Shown one piece after another: positions 28,045 to 37,260 of a DNA stretch of 64,000 nt (its first letter is position 1; each line of letters starts with the position of its first letter). Both the position numbers and the translations under genes were made by a program. Location: positions 620,001 to 684,000 of the forward strand of contig BPIC01000002.1 in the NCBI GenBank assembly GCA_026003895.1, read 5' to 3'. Source of the stretch: Dehalococcoidia bacterium (GTDB lineage: Bacteria > Chloroflexota > Dehalococcoidia > SpSt-223). A model generated the notes under the pieces. The model was not told the DNA's origin, did no database searches, and saw nothing but the letters and a program-made list of their open reading frames with translations.

Positions 28045-29183
28045 TGGCCCGGATCCTGATCGACGCCCTTGGGATCGACCAGCCGGGCGGAGCGCGCACG
28101 GCCATTCTCGAGCCGTTGGTGCGCATCGCGGCTCAGCGACCCGAATGGCAATTGCTCGTCGCGCTTTCGGCTCGGGAGCGCGTGCTTGATGCCTTCTCCA
28201 ATGTGCGGCAAATTCCTTTGCCGGCTCGAAAAGGCCTCCGCGCCCGGTTCGTCGCGCAGGTGGTGCTCCCGTTGCTGGCCGTCCGGCACCGGGTGGATCT
28301 CGTCCATTTCGCCAAGTCGCAGGCGTCGCTCGTTCCGGCGCCATCGGTCTTCACCATCTTCGACACAACGACAGTCAGTCGACCCGACCTTCATAGCCGG
28401 GCGGCCGTGTGGTATTGGCGAGCTCTCCAGCCGGTGATGGCGCGCCGTGCGAATGTGGTGACCACGCTTTCTCACCACGCCGCTGCCGAAATCGAGCGCT
28501 GGCTCGGCGTCCCGGCACAGCGTATCGAGGTGATACCCTGTGCTAGCCGCTTTGCCGGCCCGCCGAGTCCGGGCGTCGTCGCCGAGGTGCGGCGGCGTCA
28601 CGACTTGCCGCCACGGTATCTGTTGGCGGTGGGAATCCTTGCGCGCTGGAAGAACTTCGGGACACTGGTCGAAGCGCTCAGCCTCGTGCGGCGGGAAGAC
28701 GGCGCGATCCCGACGCTGGTGCTCGTCGGTCCGCGCTACCCGCAGAGCGACGGAAGCGCGATTTTTGGGCAGATTGCTGGTCTCGGGCTCGCCGATTCGG
28801 TGCGCTATCTCGGACCAGTTCCTGACGATGAGCTACCGGCGCTTTTCGCGGGCAGCGAGCTCTACCTCGCCCCTTCACTCAATGAAGGCTTTGGCATCAC
28901 GTGCCTCGAAGCGATGAGCTGCGGCGCACCGGTGGTGGCGGCACGTGCCTCGGCCACCCCGGAGGTGGTAGGCGACGCCGGCTGCCTCGTCGACGACTAC
29001 CTCTCCCCACGCGCGTGGGCGGACGCGATCGGCGAATTGCTCGCTGACCCAGCCGAGCGCCAGCGGCTCCGCGCTGCCGGTCTACAACGGGCTGCGTTGT
29101 TTCGCTGGGAGGACGCGGCAGACCGCCAGATCGCAATCTATGAGCGGCTTTTGCGCGCTCGCTCGCCGCAGCCTGTCCGATGA
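28044..29183 (+). CDS. GT4-family glycosyltransferase
   Basis: A 379-residue GT-B enzyme. The C-terminal half is typical: V-G-I-L-A-R-W-K-N-F-G-T-L, the Y-L-G-P-V-P-D-D-E-L stretch, and the E-x7-E donor motif N-E-G-F-G-I-T-C-L-E-A-M-S-C-G. It should transfer a hexose from a nucleotide sugar to a lipid-linked chain at the membrane. Its start overlaps the preceding methyltransferase stop and its stop overlaps the next start (ATGA), so it is tightly coupled in the glycan operon. Confidence 0.93.
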   Translation: MARILIDALGIDQPGGARTAILEPLVRIAAQRPEWQLLVALSARERVLDAFSNVRQIPLPARKGLRARFVAQVVLPLLAVRHRVDLVHFAKSQASLVPAPSVFTIFDTTTVSRPDLHSRAAVWYWRALQPVMARRANVVTTLSHHAAAEIERWLGVPAQRIEVIPCASRFAGPPSPGVVAEVRRRHDLPPRYLLAVGILARWKNFGTLVEALSLVRREDGAIPTLVLVGPRYPQSDGSAIFGQIAGLGLADSVRYLGPVPDDELPALFAGSELYLAPSLNEGFGITCLEAMSCGAPVVAARASATPEVVGDAGCLVDDYLSPRAWADAIGELLADPAERQRLRAAGLQRAALFRWEDAADRQIAIYERLLRARSPQPVR

Positions 29184-29914
29184 CCCTCCGCTTCACCGGC
29201 GCTCGTCTCGTGCCGGACGAACGTGTCCTCCGACCGATGCGCATCGAGGATCTGGCGCGATATCGCTTCTTCGCGGAGCGCGTACCGGCAGGTGTCGTCC
29301 TTGATCTCGGGTGCGGTGCCGGGGAAGGGGCCGCATCCCTCGCCGACGGTCGACGCGTCGTCGCTGTGGACGAAGACCGCGAGGCACTCGCTTTTGCCCG
29401 ATCGCGCTTCCCGTCGCCATTCTTTGTACAGCTGGACGGTGAATGGCTTGCATTCGCCGACGCGAGCTTCGATGGCGTCATTTCGGTCGAGGTAATCGAA
29501 CACGTCCAGAATCCTGAGCGATACCTCGACGAGGCCCGTCGCGTCCTCAAGCCCGGCGGCGTTTTCGTCCTGACAACCCCGAACCGCCTGCGAAGTTCTC
29601 CGACTCCGGGATCGCGCTGGCCAGAGCACCTGCGGGAGTACTCGCCAGATGAGCTTTCACGGTTGTTGCGTGGCCGGTTCGGCGACGTCGAGCTTTGGGG
29701 CCAGTCGATTCCGCTCTACGAACGCCACCCCGTGCGCCGGCTCGTTCGCTTCGTCGCGCCGCTTGTAAAGCCGGTGCTGCCTCGCCCTCTGCGCGTTCGG
29801 GCGCTGCCGGCACTTCAATACACGATCCGAGCCGAGATCAACCTTGAGGACGTCGTGATCAGTCGCGACAGCGTGGCCGAACAGCCGACCCTCGTTGCGG
29901 TTTGCCGGGTTTGA
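29180..29914 (+). CDS. Class I SAM-dependent methyltransferase
   Basis: A 244-residue methyltransferase with motif I V-L-D-L-G-C-G-A-G-E-G, an acidic V-D-E-D-R-E second strand and the post-motif S-V-E-V-I-E-H-V. It differs from the methyltransferase at 27295 and is not a recent copy. The ATG overlaps the upstream glycosyltransferase stop by four bases. It probably modifies the same surface glycan; the acceptor atom is unknown. Confidence 0.9.
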   Translation: MTLRFTGARLVPDERVLRPMRIEDLARYRFFAERVPAGVVLDLGCGAGEGAASLADGRRVVAVDEDREALAFARSRFPSPFFVQLDGEWLAFADASFDGVISVEVIEHVQNPERYLDEARRVLKPGGVFVLTTPNRLRSSPTPGSRWPEHLREYSPDELSRLLRGRFGDVELWGQSIPLYERHPVRRLVRFVAPLVKPVLPRPLRVRALPALQYTIRAEINLEDVVISRDSVAEQPTLVAVCRV

Positions 29915-29924
29915 CCGAACGCCA

Positions 29925-30914
29925 GTGAAGGCATCACAGGTGCGTTCGCGGCTCCACCCGTGGATCGGCCGGCTGCAAGGAGCGCTCGCCGCTGCCATCG
30001 TTTTGGCAATGGCGATCGTGGTGGCCCGCGGCTGGGATGAGGTCCGATCGCAGCCGTGGCAGATCAACCCGGCCCCGCTCGCGCTCTCCGTGCTCATCGT
30101 CGTGGTCGCAATTCTCGTCTGGGCCATCGCGTGGGCGTTCGTCGTTCGTCGGCTTGGCGCAGCCGACCGACCGTGGCGAGACGTGGCAGGTGTTTATCTC
30201 TACAGCAATCTCGCTCGCTACCTGCCTGGCGCAGTTTGGAATCTCTTTGCCCGAGCCTATCTCGGTCACCAACAGGGTCTTGGTCAGCGGCGGGTCTGGA
30301 CCGCGACTGTGATCGATCTCACCGTCGCGATCGCGACCGGCCTGCTAGTGTATGCGGGAGCTGCGCTGTTGAGCGGGCCAGTGCTGGTTCCGCCACTGCT
30401 TGCGGCTGGAATGGGGCTGATCGGTCTCGGGCTGGTCTCGCCGCCAACAATTCGGGCGCTAGAACGCGTGGTAGGTGGTCGCGTTGAGAGCGGCGTCGTG
30501 CTACGCTGGAGCGAGTACGGAGCGTATTTCGCTCTCTCCTACGCAATATGGACGGGGATTGGCGTTGCCTTCTATTTGTTCATCGCCGGTCTCTATCCGG
30601 TCGAACCGGGCTTTGTCCCCGCGGCTGTCGGACTTTGGTCGCTTTCTGTGGTCGCCGGACTGGCGGCGCTGGGCATCCCACAAGGGCTTGGCGTGAAAGA
30701 AGGGCTCCTCGTTCTTGGCCTGAGTGCGACCCTCCCCGTGCCGGTCGCAACGGCCGTCGCGATCGCATCACGGCTCTGGATGATCGTTTGCGACCTGATG
30801 GCCGTAGGGATTTGGTGGGGCCTCTCGACGATTGAAACGCGGCGGCGACGACCGTCGTTAATCGAGCGGCCGCCTGAGGATGTGGGTGTCACGGCCAGCG
30901 ACGACCAACGTTGA
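29925..30914 (+). CDS. Lysylphosphatidylglycerol synthase TM-region / UPF0104-like membrane protein
   Basis: About 329 residues with around eight helices. The Y-S-N-L-A-R-Y-L-P-G-A-V-W segment and the late L-G-I-P-Q-G-L-G-V-K-E-G-L-L pattern are marks of the flippase-like family related to the membrane domain of MprF. Such proteins often sit in lipid-linked sugar clusters and may move a lipid or glycolipid across the membrane. It follows the methyltransferase and closes the operon. The start is uncertain: a TTG at 29895, a GTG at 29925 and a GTG at 29943 are all in frame, and none has a strong ribosome site. Confidence 0.82.
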   Translation: MKASQVRSRLHPWIGRLQGALAAAIVLAMAIVVARGWDEVRSQPWQINPAPLALSVLIVVVAILVWAIAWAFVVRRLGAADRPWRDVAGVYLYSNLARYLPGAVWNLFARAYLGHQQGLGQRRVWTATVIDLTVAIATGLLVYAGAALLSGPVLVPPLLAAGMGLIGLGLVSPPTIRALERVVGGRVESGVVLRWSEYGAYFALSYAIWTGIGVAFYLFIAGLYPVEPGFVPAAVGLWSLSVVAGLAALGIPQGLGVKEGLLVLGLSATLPVPVATAVAIASRLWMIVCDLMAVGIWWGLSTIETRRRRPSLIERPPEDVGVTASDDQR

Positions 30915-31060
30915 CATGGGACGTCGTGCGTGCGGTGCAGGGGAGGTGAAGGAACGCTCAGCGAGTTTCATCTTTGCGCGACGTAAAGGCGGACCGGTAC
31001 GCTGGCCAACGCGTGACGTTTCCTGAGTCACGTTCAGAAGATGCTTCACGATGCCGAAGC

Positions 31061-31089
31061 TTGATTCAGTCCCGGTGACTGCGTATACT
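31061..31089 (+). promoter_or_regulatory. Promoter with -35 TTGATT and -10 TATACT, 17 bp apart
   Basis: TTGATT at 31061-31066 and TATACT at 31084-31089 are separated by 17 bases, a canonical sigma70-type layout. It serves the repeat protein at 31153, which has a 50-60 base leader and a ribosome site, so it is not leaderless. Confidence 0.7.
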
Positions 31090-31152
31090 GCTCGGCTGGA
31101 ACTCCGGCTCCGCAACCACCGAGATACTCCGGTCCCAGATGGAGGGATGTAG

Positions 31153-32610
31153 GTGAAACACAAAGTCAGATTTGCGATGGCGGCAGCGCTCATACTTCCA
31201 GCGGTTGTTGCGGTGCGCGCCGGCGAGGTTCCTACCGCACAAGCGCAGGGCGCTGGCCCGGCTCTCTGTAGTGGCATCCAGCTGCAAAACACAAACACCG
31301 GTCAGAATGCTGCGGTCACGATGAACTTCTACCGAGTTGGCGGGAACGATGGCGTGGCCGACGCAACGATTTCCGACACGCTCGGCCCGAACGGATCGAA
31401 GTCGTACTATCTCCCGAATGCGCTTCCCTCCGGCACGCCAGACGGACAATATTCCGTGGTGACGAACGCCGATCAGGCGTTGAACGCGCTCGTTCAGCAG
31501 GTGACCTGCCCGGGCTCCAGCCCGTCGGTCGCCGCGAGCTTTAGTGGTGTCGGCAGCGCGGACACCGGTTCACCAGTTGTCTTGCCGTTCGTGCTCTCCC
31601 GCGCGTTCCCCACGGCCGGCAACTTCTCTTCGTTTGTCGCCATCCAGAACGCCGGAACGGCGACTGCGACGAATGTCCAGATTCAGTTCTTCCCGGCCGG
31701 CTCGGGCAGCCCGATCGAGACCTTCACGAACAACAACCTTCCGGTCGGGGAGACATGGTATCTGAACCTGCGCTCGGGCACGTACGCGACCACGGCGCTC
31801 AACGGGTTCAACGGGTCGGCGGTCGTCACGTCTGACCAACCGGTGGCTGCCGTCGTCAATTACTCGCCGGGCGACAATACTTCGCTGCTCAGCTATAACG
31901 GCGCACGAACCACCGGCACCACGCTGTTCTCCCCGCAGGCGACGAAAGCCTACTTCGGGTTTACGAGCGGCTTTACGGTCGTCAATCGTTCGGCCGTCGA
32001 TACCACGGTCCGCTATCGGATGGTTGGCTCGGCGAGCGGCTCTCCGGTCGACGTCTCCATCGATCGCCCGTTGCTCGCGAATGCCACTGATGTCTTCTAC
32101 CTCGGCAACCCGCCGGCGGCGGCCGTGCCGAACAACTTCAACGGGACGGCGATCATCTCAATTGCACCCGGCGCTCCTTCAGCCCAGCTGATTGGCATCG
32201 CCAACCTCGCAATCGCTGACCCGACTGTTGGCGCGGCGTCCGGCGCGATGAACCTCATCCCTTCCACTCAGGGCGCCCAGCGCATCTACTTCCCGCAGAT
32301 GTCGAAGGCGTTCTTTGGCTTCACCAGTGGCTGGCAACTTGTTGATACGGCAGGCAGTGGCGCGTCCGGAACTGCTCGCTACTTCCAAGTCAACCCCGAC
32401 GGCTCGGTCACGCAGATTGCCGCAGAGTCGTTCTCGGTTCCGGCCAACGGTTCGATCACGACGTATCTCGGCAACGTGGGCTCCGTGCCGAACAACTTCA
32501 ACGGCGGCGTGGTTGTCGAGCTGACGAGCGGCTCGGTCGCGGGACAGGGCAACTACAATGGCACCGGCAGCGGCGACGTCCTGACGGTGTACAACGGCTT
32601 CCCGGGCTAA
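31153..32610 (+). CDS. Secreted repeat protein (surface-layer-like)
   Basis: A 485-residue protein with a signal peptide ending near residue 32 and rich in Asn, Gly, Ser and Thr. It consists of about four beta-type repeats of 100-110 residues (roughly 38-135, 140-250, 257-358 and 376-485). The last three contain N-G-F-N-G-S-A-V-V, N-N-F-N-G-T-A-I-I and N-N-F-N-G-G-V-V-V, and the last two also share K-A-(Y/F)-F-G-F-T-S-G. The GTG start has a GGAGGG site and a strong promoter, and a terminator follows, which fits a well expressed exported protein. I do not recognise a named family; its place in the glycan region suggests it may be glycosylated. Confidence 0.85.
   Translation: MKHKVRFAMAAALILPAVVAVRAGEVPTAQAQGAGPALCSGIQLQNTNTGQNAAVTMNFYRVGGNDGVADATISDTLGPNGSKSYYLPNALPSGTPDGQYSVVTNADQALNALVQQVTCPGSSPSVAASFSGVGSADTGSPVVLPFVLSRAFPTAGNFSSFVAIQNAGTATATNVQIQFFPAGSGSPIETFTNNNLPVGETWYLNLRSGTYATTALNGFNGSAVVTSDQPVAAVVNYSPGDNTSLLSYNGARTTGTTLFSPQATKAYFGFTSGFTVVNRSAVDTTVRYRMVGSASGSPVDVSIDRPLLANATDVFYLGNPPAAAVPNNFNGTAIISIAPGAPSAQLIGIANLAIADPTVGAASGAMNLIPSTQGAQRIYFPQMSKAFFGFTSGWQLVDTAGSGASGTARYFQVNPDGSVTQIAAESFSVPANGSITTYLGNVGSVPNNFNGGVVVELTSGSVAGQGNYNGTGSGDVLTVYNGFPG
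31570..32608 (+). repeat. Three protein-level tandem repeats of about 105 codons
   Basis: Residues 140-250, 257-358 and 376-485 of the secreted protein align by their shared FNG and FGFTSG motifs. The repeats have diverged at the DNA level, so the duplication is not recent. Confidence 0.6.
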
Positions 32611-32634
32611 CGCTCGAACGCGCCAACCGTCATC

Positions 32635-32666
32635 GGAGCGGCCAGACCGGCCGCTCCTTTCGCTTT
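32635..32666 (+). terminator. Rho-independent terminator after the repeat protein
   Basis: A nine-base GGAGCGGCC stem, a five-base loop and the perfect complement GGCCGCTCC are followed by TTTCGCTTT. It lies 25 bases after the stop codon. Confidence 0.85.
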
Positions 32667-32736
32667 AACCCAACGACGTCCCGTATCGCAGCTGTGAAAC
32701 GAGACGGGCAAGCTCTTCGACCGGGTGGGCAGCCCC

Positions 32737-34887
32737 CTATTCGGTACCATCCCACGCCTCAACTGCGGCGATGGCGACGGCCCACCACGGACCCGCCGGA
32801 GACGGCCCTTCAAAGGCAAGCACTGGATAGACCGTCCCGGTGATGGCGAAACGGCGCTCATACCTCGTATAGCTCCAGTCTTGGTCGATTGTCAGTTCCT
32901 CTCGAGCAAGCGGGCGGCTCTGCCTTTCGCGGCGCAGTTCAATGGCGACGCGCGGCGGTTCGCCGTTGGCCGGCGCGCCGTGAGCGGTGAGCCGCAGCAC
33001 GAGCGAACCGGAAGCCTGCACCGGTTGAAAAACCACGACACCCGGCGACCAGAATGCGCGCGTTCGATACTTCCGAAAGTGCGCCGGCCCAAATCCTTCT
33101 GCCACGGCGTCCGGCTCAGCAGCGATCGGGCACAGCGGTTCGGGTCGGCGGGGCGTGAGTGTCCGGGGTACCGGCTCGCTGTCGGGACGAGGGGCAACGT
33201 ACACCGTCGGTCCGAGGGTGAAGCCAAGCGTCCGCGGCACGAACGATGTGTGCGCTCCCTCTTCGGACGGCGAGAGGATAGCGCCAATCCCCGGTCCGGG
33301 CAGCTCTCGCCAACACGGATCGGCTGCCGTGGCCACAACGACGTCGACCTGAGCCGGTGAGCCGACGTCAATCGTGGCGGGCGTTGCCGGAATTGGCTCA
33401 ACGATCAGCGCCGTTTTAGCAGCCGGGTAGTGAGCGCTCACCCAGTCGAGCGCTTGCACCACCGCTGCCACCGCAGGAACGCGTCGCGCCACCGCCGAGA
33501 GCAGTCCGTCGGCTTCCGCAAACCCAGCGCGCGAGTTGCGCATCACGATGCCGCTCGCGAGTCCAAAGAACGCACCGATGATCGCGGCTGTGAGACACGA
33601 TGCCTTGAGAAAGCCGCGCCAACGGCCGGACGTCGGCAGGACGCATTGCAGCGACACGGCAGCCGCGACAAGCAACAGCGGGAGAAAGTCCAACTGGTAG
33701 CGAAAATAGGCTGCGCGAAAGAGCAGAACCGGGAGCACGGCGGCGATCGCCGCCAGCCACAGCCCGGCCAGCGCAATCGGGAGTCGACCGCGCACGCCAA
33801 GGGAAAGCACCGCTCCGAGACCGAGCATGACGACCGGCGCGTTCCACAGCACGCCGACCATCCCAATCGGCTCGGCGAACCAACTCGCGAGCGCGATCGC
33901 CTCGGCCGGATCGGGTTGGCGAGGCCAAACGAACGGCGGAGCCCAACTGAAGACGGGTGGACGAAAGAGATACCAATCTGCCGTCACCATGAGGTTCGCC
34001 GGCTGGAACATCAGGGGCAGCCACGCGCGTTGCGGCAGTGCCGTCAGTTGATATTGCCAGCCGGTTTCGAGCGGCGATCCGAACCGCGCGAGGTTGAACA
34101 ACGCCACGCCGCCCAGCACCAGTAAGAACGGTGACAGCAGCGCTGCCAATCTGCGAACGCTCGGTCGCCCCGGCAGCATGCTGATGACGGCGACCAGCAC
34201 GAGGATCGCCGGGAGCAAGGTGAGCCGGCTGGCCGCGGCAAGGCCAAGTGCGACCCCAGCGCCGATGAGACGCCAAGGCGCCGCTCGCCCGTTCGCAGCA
34301 CTACCGAGAACGAGCGCGAGCATAATCATGGCCTGTCCGGCGAGAATCGCCGTCTCATAGGTCGCGAGGCGGCCGAGGATCGCACCGACCGGTGCCGACA
34401 GTCCGATTGCGATGAACGCCGCCGCATCCATCGACCAAGCCCCGTTGGGCGCGAACTGTCGGCGCAGAGTCGTCAGCGCAATCGGAAGCAGCGCCAACCA
34501 GAGCAGCCCAAATCCGAGCCCGATCATGCCATCGGAGGGGGCGACTCCAACCGCGAGTGGTAGGAGCATCGCGAGGGCGGGAAGCGGCCCAAAATACAGA
34601 TAGTAGCGGCCTTGGTAGAGCGAGACGTCGATTTCGATCGGCAGAGTCCGCCACTGTCGCGGGTCATACGGATCGGCCATGGCCAGCAGCGCCGCGGGAG
34701 GCTCGTCCAGCAGCGCAAGCTGCCCAGCACGAAATGCCGCTGCTTGTTTCCCATAGAGTTGGCCACTAGGGTTCGTTTCGAACGACCAACGCCCTCCTGT
34801 CACGATCCACAGGTGGGCAACGACAAGAAGCGCCCAAATGGCCAAGAGGACCAGCGGCGGCCACGACGGGGCGCGCCGGTGGCTCAC
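32737..34887 (-). CDS. GT-C-like membrane protein with C-terminal beta domain (copy 1)
   Basis: A 716-residue protein: about ten to eleven helices, then a soluble exoplasmic tail of roughly 200 residues. It is a clear paralogue of the gene just upstream: both have G-G-R-W-S-F-E-T-N-P-S-G and A-A-A-F-R-A-G-Q-L near the start, and D-V-S-L-Y-Q-G-R-Y-Y-L-Y-F-G-P here matches D-L-S-L-F-G-N-R-F-Y there. The tail looks like a beta-sandwich with L-T-I-D-Q-D-W-S-Y-T-R-Y-E. A lipid-linked sugar transferase role is inferred from the fold and context. The GTG start overlaps the upstream stop by four bases (GTGA). Confidence 0.8.
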   Translation of the reverse strand: MSHRRAPSWPPLVLLAIWALLVVAHLWIVTGGRWSFETNPSGQLYGKQAAAFRAGQLALLDEPPAALLAMADPYDPRQWRTLPIEIDVSLYQGRYYLYFGPLPALAMLLPLAVGVAPSDGMIGLGFGLLWLALLPIALTTLRRQFAPNGAWSMDAAAFIAIGLSAPVGAILGRLATYETAILAGQAMIMLALVLGSAANGRAAPWRLIGAGVALGLAAASRLTLLPAILVLVAVISMLPGRPSVRRLAALLSPFLLVLGGVALFNLARFGSPLETGWQYQLTALPQRAWLPLMFQPANLMVTADWYLFRPPVFSWAPPFVWPRQPDPAEAIALASWFAEPIGMVGVLWNAPVVMLGLGAVLSLGVRGRLPIALAGLWLAAIAAVLPVLLFRAAYFRYQLDFLPLLLVAAAVSLQCVLPTSGRWRGFLKASCLTAAIIGAFFGLASGIVMRNSRAGFAEADGLLSAVARRVPAVAAVVQALDWVSAHYPAAKTALIVEPIPATPATIDVGSPAQVDVVVATAADPCWRELPGPGIGAILSPSEEGAHTSFVPRTLGFTLGPTVYVAPRPDSEPVPRTLTPRRPEPLCPIAAEPDAVAEGFGPAHFRKYRTRAFWSPGVVVFQPVQASGSLVLRLTAHGAPANGEPPRVAIELRRERQSRPLAREELTIDQDWSYTRYERRFAITGTVYPVLAFEGPSPAGPWWAVAIAAVEAWDGTE

Positions 34888-37145
34888 TGGACGGCAACCT
34901 CGAGCCGAGCGAGTGAGATCGCCCACCACGGCCGGAATCGGCCATCATCGTCGTAGCGAAGAGTCACGACGACGGGGCCGTTCGGCGAGGGAAAGGCAAC
35001 CTCGTACCACCGGTAGAAATAGTCCTGATCGATCGTCAACTGGTGCACGCCGAGCAACACGGAATCGGACTCTCGGGACACCTCGACCGAAAGCCGCGGC
35101 GCCGCCCCGCCGCTCGGGATGCCATAGGCCAGAACTCGTACGACGAAGGGACCGCTAGGAGCCACGGGTTGGAACTGGGCTGATCCACTGACGCGGAAGG
35201 CGCGCGATCGGTAGCGCCGCACAAAATCTGCTCCGAAGGATGCGAGGTTCCCCTCATCGACGCGAACCGGACAGAGCGTCTCCGACTGTCCCCTCAGGAC
35301 CGGGATAGGACGTGGAACAGACGGCGCGGCGCGCGAAACGATAACGGGTGGACCGATCGCCGTCTCGAACCGCGCGATCGGCTCGCCGACCGGCTTGTCG
35401 GCGAGCAAGTACGCGACCCCGGGGCCGGGCAGAAGCGCCCAGCAGGGGTCGGCCGCCGGGTCGGCCAGCCGGACATCGACGTGGGCCGGTGTCCCAATGT
35501 CAATGGTCGCCGGCGTGCCGGGTAGGGGCGCGGCGATAAGGGCCACCGTGGCCTCCGACGACTGACGTCCAATCCAATCTAACGCGTCGGCGACGGCAGC
35601 GACCGGCGGTACGAACTTGGCGGCCTGCGCGACCAGCCCGTCCCGCTCCGCGAAGCCAGCCCACGCGTTCCGCGCCGCAATGCCGGTCGCGACGCCAACC
35701 ACGACACTCCACAGCGTGAGGGCGGCAATTCCGATCAGCACCGCTAGTCTTCGCCTGCTCGCTTCTGGAAACGTGATGTGGAGCGCCACGCCGGCGGCCA
35801 AGAGGGCAAGCGGCAGGAAGTCAACGTAGTAGCGCCAGTACAGCGCACGGTAAAGAAGAATGGGAGCAGCGGCGCCAGCAGCCGCAAGCGCTAACCCGGC
35901 GACCAGCCTGACTCGTCGTTCCCTCCGGATGCCGGCGAAAACCGCGGCCGCCAACCCAACGTGCAAGAGCGGCGCGAACCAAGCGAGCCCCGTCATTCCC
36001 CACGGTTCGAAGTACCACCCTTGGAGGCGCGGCCACTCCTCGGCGGACACCCGGTGCGGAAGCACAAATGGCGGCGCCCAACTCCACTCGGGCGGCCGCC
36101 AACCGTACCATGCCAGAGTGACTGGCAGGTTTCCAACGGCGAACATCTCTCCTAGCCACGCGCGATGCGGCAACGTCGTGATCGCGTATTGCAGCCCCGT
36201 CTCGAACGGAGATCCGAACCGAGCAGCGTTGTACGTTCCCAACAGCGCGAGCACGATGCCGATGGGGAGCAGCAGAGCGACCGCTGCCTCGCGCCGACGC
36301 GGGTGGATCATCGTGATCAGCGCGGCGAGCGCCGCGAGGGCAGGAAACAGCGAAAGACGCGTCGCCGCTGCAGCGCCGAGCGCCAGCCCAGCGAGCGGCA
36401 GGAGCCAAAGCCCAGCTCGATTCGCGGCGGTGAGTCCTAGGACGAGGCCGAGCAGCATCAGCGCCTGGCCACCGGCGATCGCCGTTTCATAGACGTTGAG
36501 GCGGCCAAGCATGAAGAGGACGGGCGCGGCGAGTCCAAACGAGAGGAGCAACAGCCGGTCGAGCAGCCACGATCCATCGGGCGCGGCGACGCGGCGAAGC
36601 AACGCCAGCGCTGCCGCGAACAGCGGCACCATCGCCAGGTCGAATGCCAGCCCCAGCATCCCGTCCGCGACCGATGCTCCCGTGAACGCCAGCCCTGCAA
36701 GCAGTAGCGCGGGAAACGGACCAAAGTAGAGATAAAACCGGTTCCCAAAGAGGGAGAGGTCGGGCGTCGTCATCACCTGAAGCCACGCGCGGCCGTCGTA
36801 CGGGTCGGGAAGCGCGAGAAGAGCCTCTGGGGGGCGTTCCAAAAGGGAAAGCTGCCCGGCTCGAAATGCCGCTGCTTGCTTGGCGTACAGCGTTCCGCTC
36901 GGGTTCGTCTCGAAGCTCCAGCGGCCGCCCGAGACAATCCAGAGATGAACAACCACAACGAGAGCGATCGCGGCGAGGAGCGAGCCAAGCCGCGCGAGGC
37001 GATCCCGGAGAGGAGCGCGTGGGACAGGTCCGGGTCCTTCGCCCGGGGACGTGCCCGCCGAGGGCTCGTCCGTCACCGCTGGGGCTTTAGTGGCGAACGG
37101 GCGTCCACTCCGCTGTCGCGGTGTCCCGGCCGGGGTGGCGGACAT
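34884..37145 (-). CDS. GT-C-like membrane protein with C-terminal beta domain (copy 2)
   Basis: A 753-residue protein with some eleven helices and a soluble C-terminal domain ending in W-A-I-S-L-A-R-L-E. It shares with copy 1 the G-G-R-W-S-F-E-T-N-P-S-G motif, the loop D-L-S-L-F-G-N-R-F-Y-L-Y-F-G-P and the tail motif L-T-I-D-Q-D-Y-F-Y-R-W-Y-E. The open frame extends 82 codons upstream, but the ATG at 37145 sits seven bases after TATACT, so it is probably leaderless. The N-terminus is a charged, Pro-rich cytoplasmic stretch of about 60 residues. It is the first gene of a two-gene operon. Confidence 0.82.
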   Translation of the reverse strand: MSATPAGTPRQRSGRPFATKAPAVTDEPSAGTSPGEGPGPVPRAPLRDRLARLGSLLAAIALVVVVHLWIVSGGRWSFETNPSGTLYAKQAAAFRAGQLSLLERPPEALLALPDPYDGRAWLQVMTTPDLSLFGNRFYLYFGPFPALLLAGLAFTGASVADGMLGLAFDLAMVPLFAAALALLRRVAAPDGSWLLDRLLLLSFGLAAPVLFMLGRLNVYETAIAGGQALMLLGLVLGLTAANRAGLWLLPLAGLALGAAAATRLSLFPALAALAALITMIHPRRREAAVALLLPIGIVLALLGTYNAARFGSPFETGLQYAITTLPHRAWLGEMFAVGNLPVTLAWYGWRPPEWSWAPPFVLPHRVSAEEWPRLQGWYFEPWGMTGLAWFAPLLHVGLAAAVFAGIRRERRVRLVAGLALAAAGAAAPILLYRALYWRYYVDFLPLALLAAGVALHITFPEASRRRLAVLIGIAALTLWSVVVGVATGIAARNAWAGFAERDGLVAQAAKFVPPVAAVADALDWIGRQSSEATVALIAAPLPGTPATIDIGTPAHVDVRLADPAADPCWALLPGPGVAYLLADKPVGEPIARFETAIGPPVIVSRAAPSVPRPIPVLRGQSETLCPVRVDEGNLASFGADFVRRYRSRAFRVSGSAQFQPVAPSGPFVVRVLAYGIPSGGAAPRLSVEVSRESDSVLLGVHQLTIDQDYFYRWYEVAFPSPNGPVVVTLRYDDDGRFRPWWAISLARLEVAVQ

Positions 37146-37152
37146 CACGCGG

Positions 37153-37183
37153 AGTATAGTGGCCGGCCTCGCCATCTCGTCAA
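37153..37183 (-). promoter_or_regulatory. Leaderless promoter of the tandem GT-C pair
   Basis: On the minus strand TTGACG (37178-37183) and TATACT (37153-37158) are 19 bases apart. TATACT ends seven bases before the ATG at 37145. Confidence 0.55.
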
Positions 37184-37260
37184 TAGCACACCGAGACAGG
37201 CTTCTCGCTTGCCCAGCGCCTTGAGTATCATTCGCGGGATAGCACGCACCGGGGAGCACG

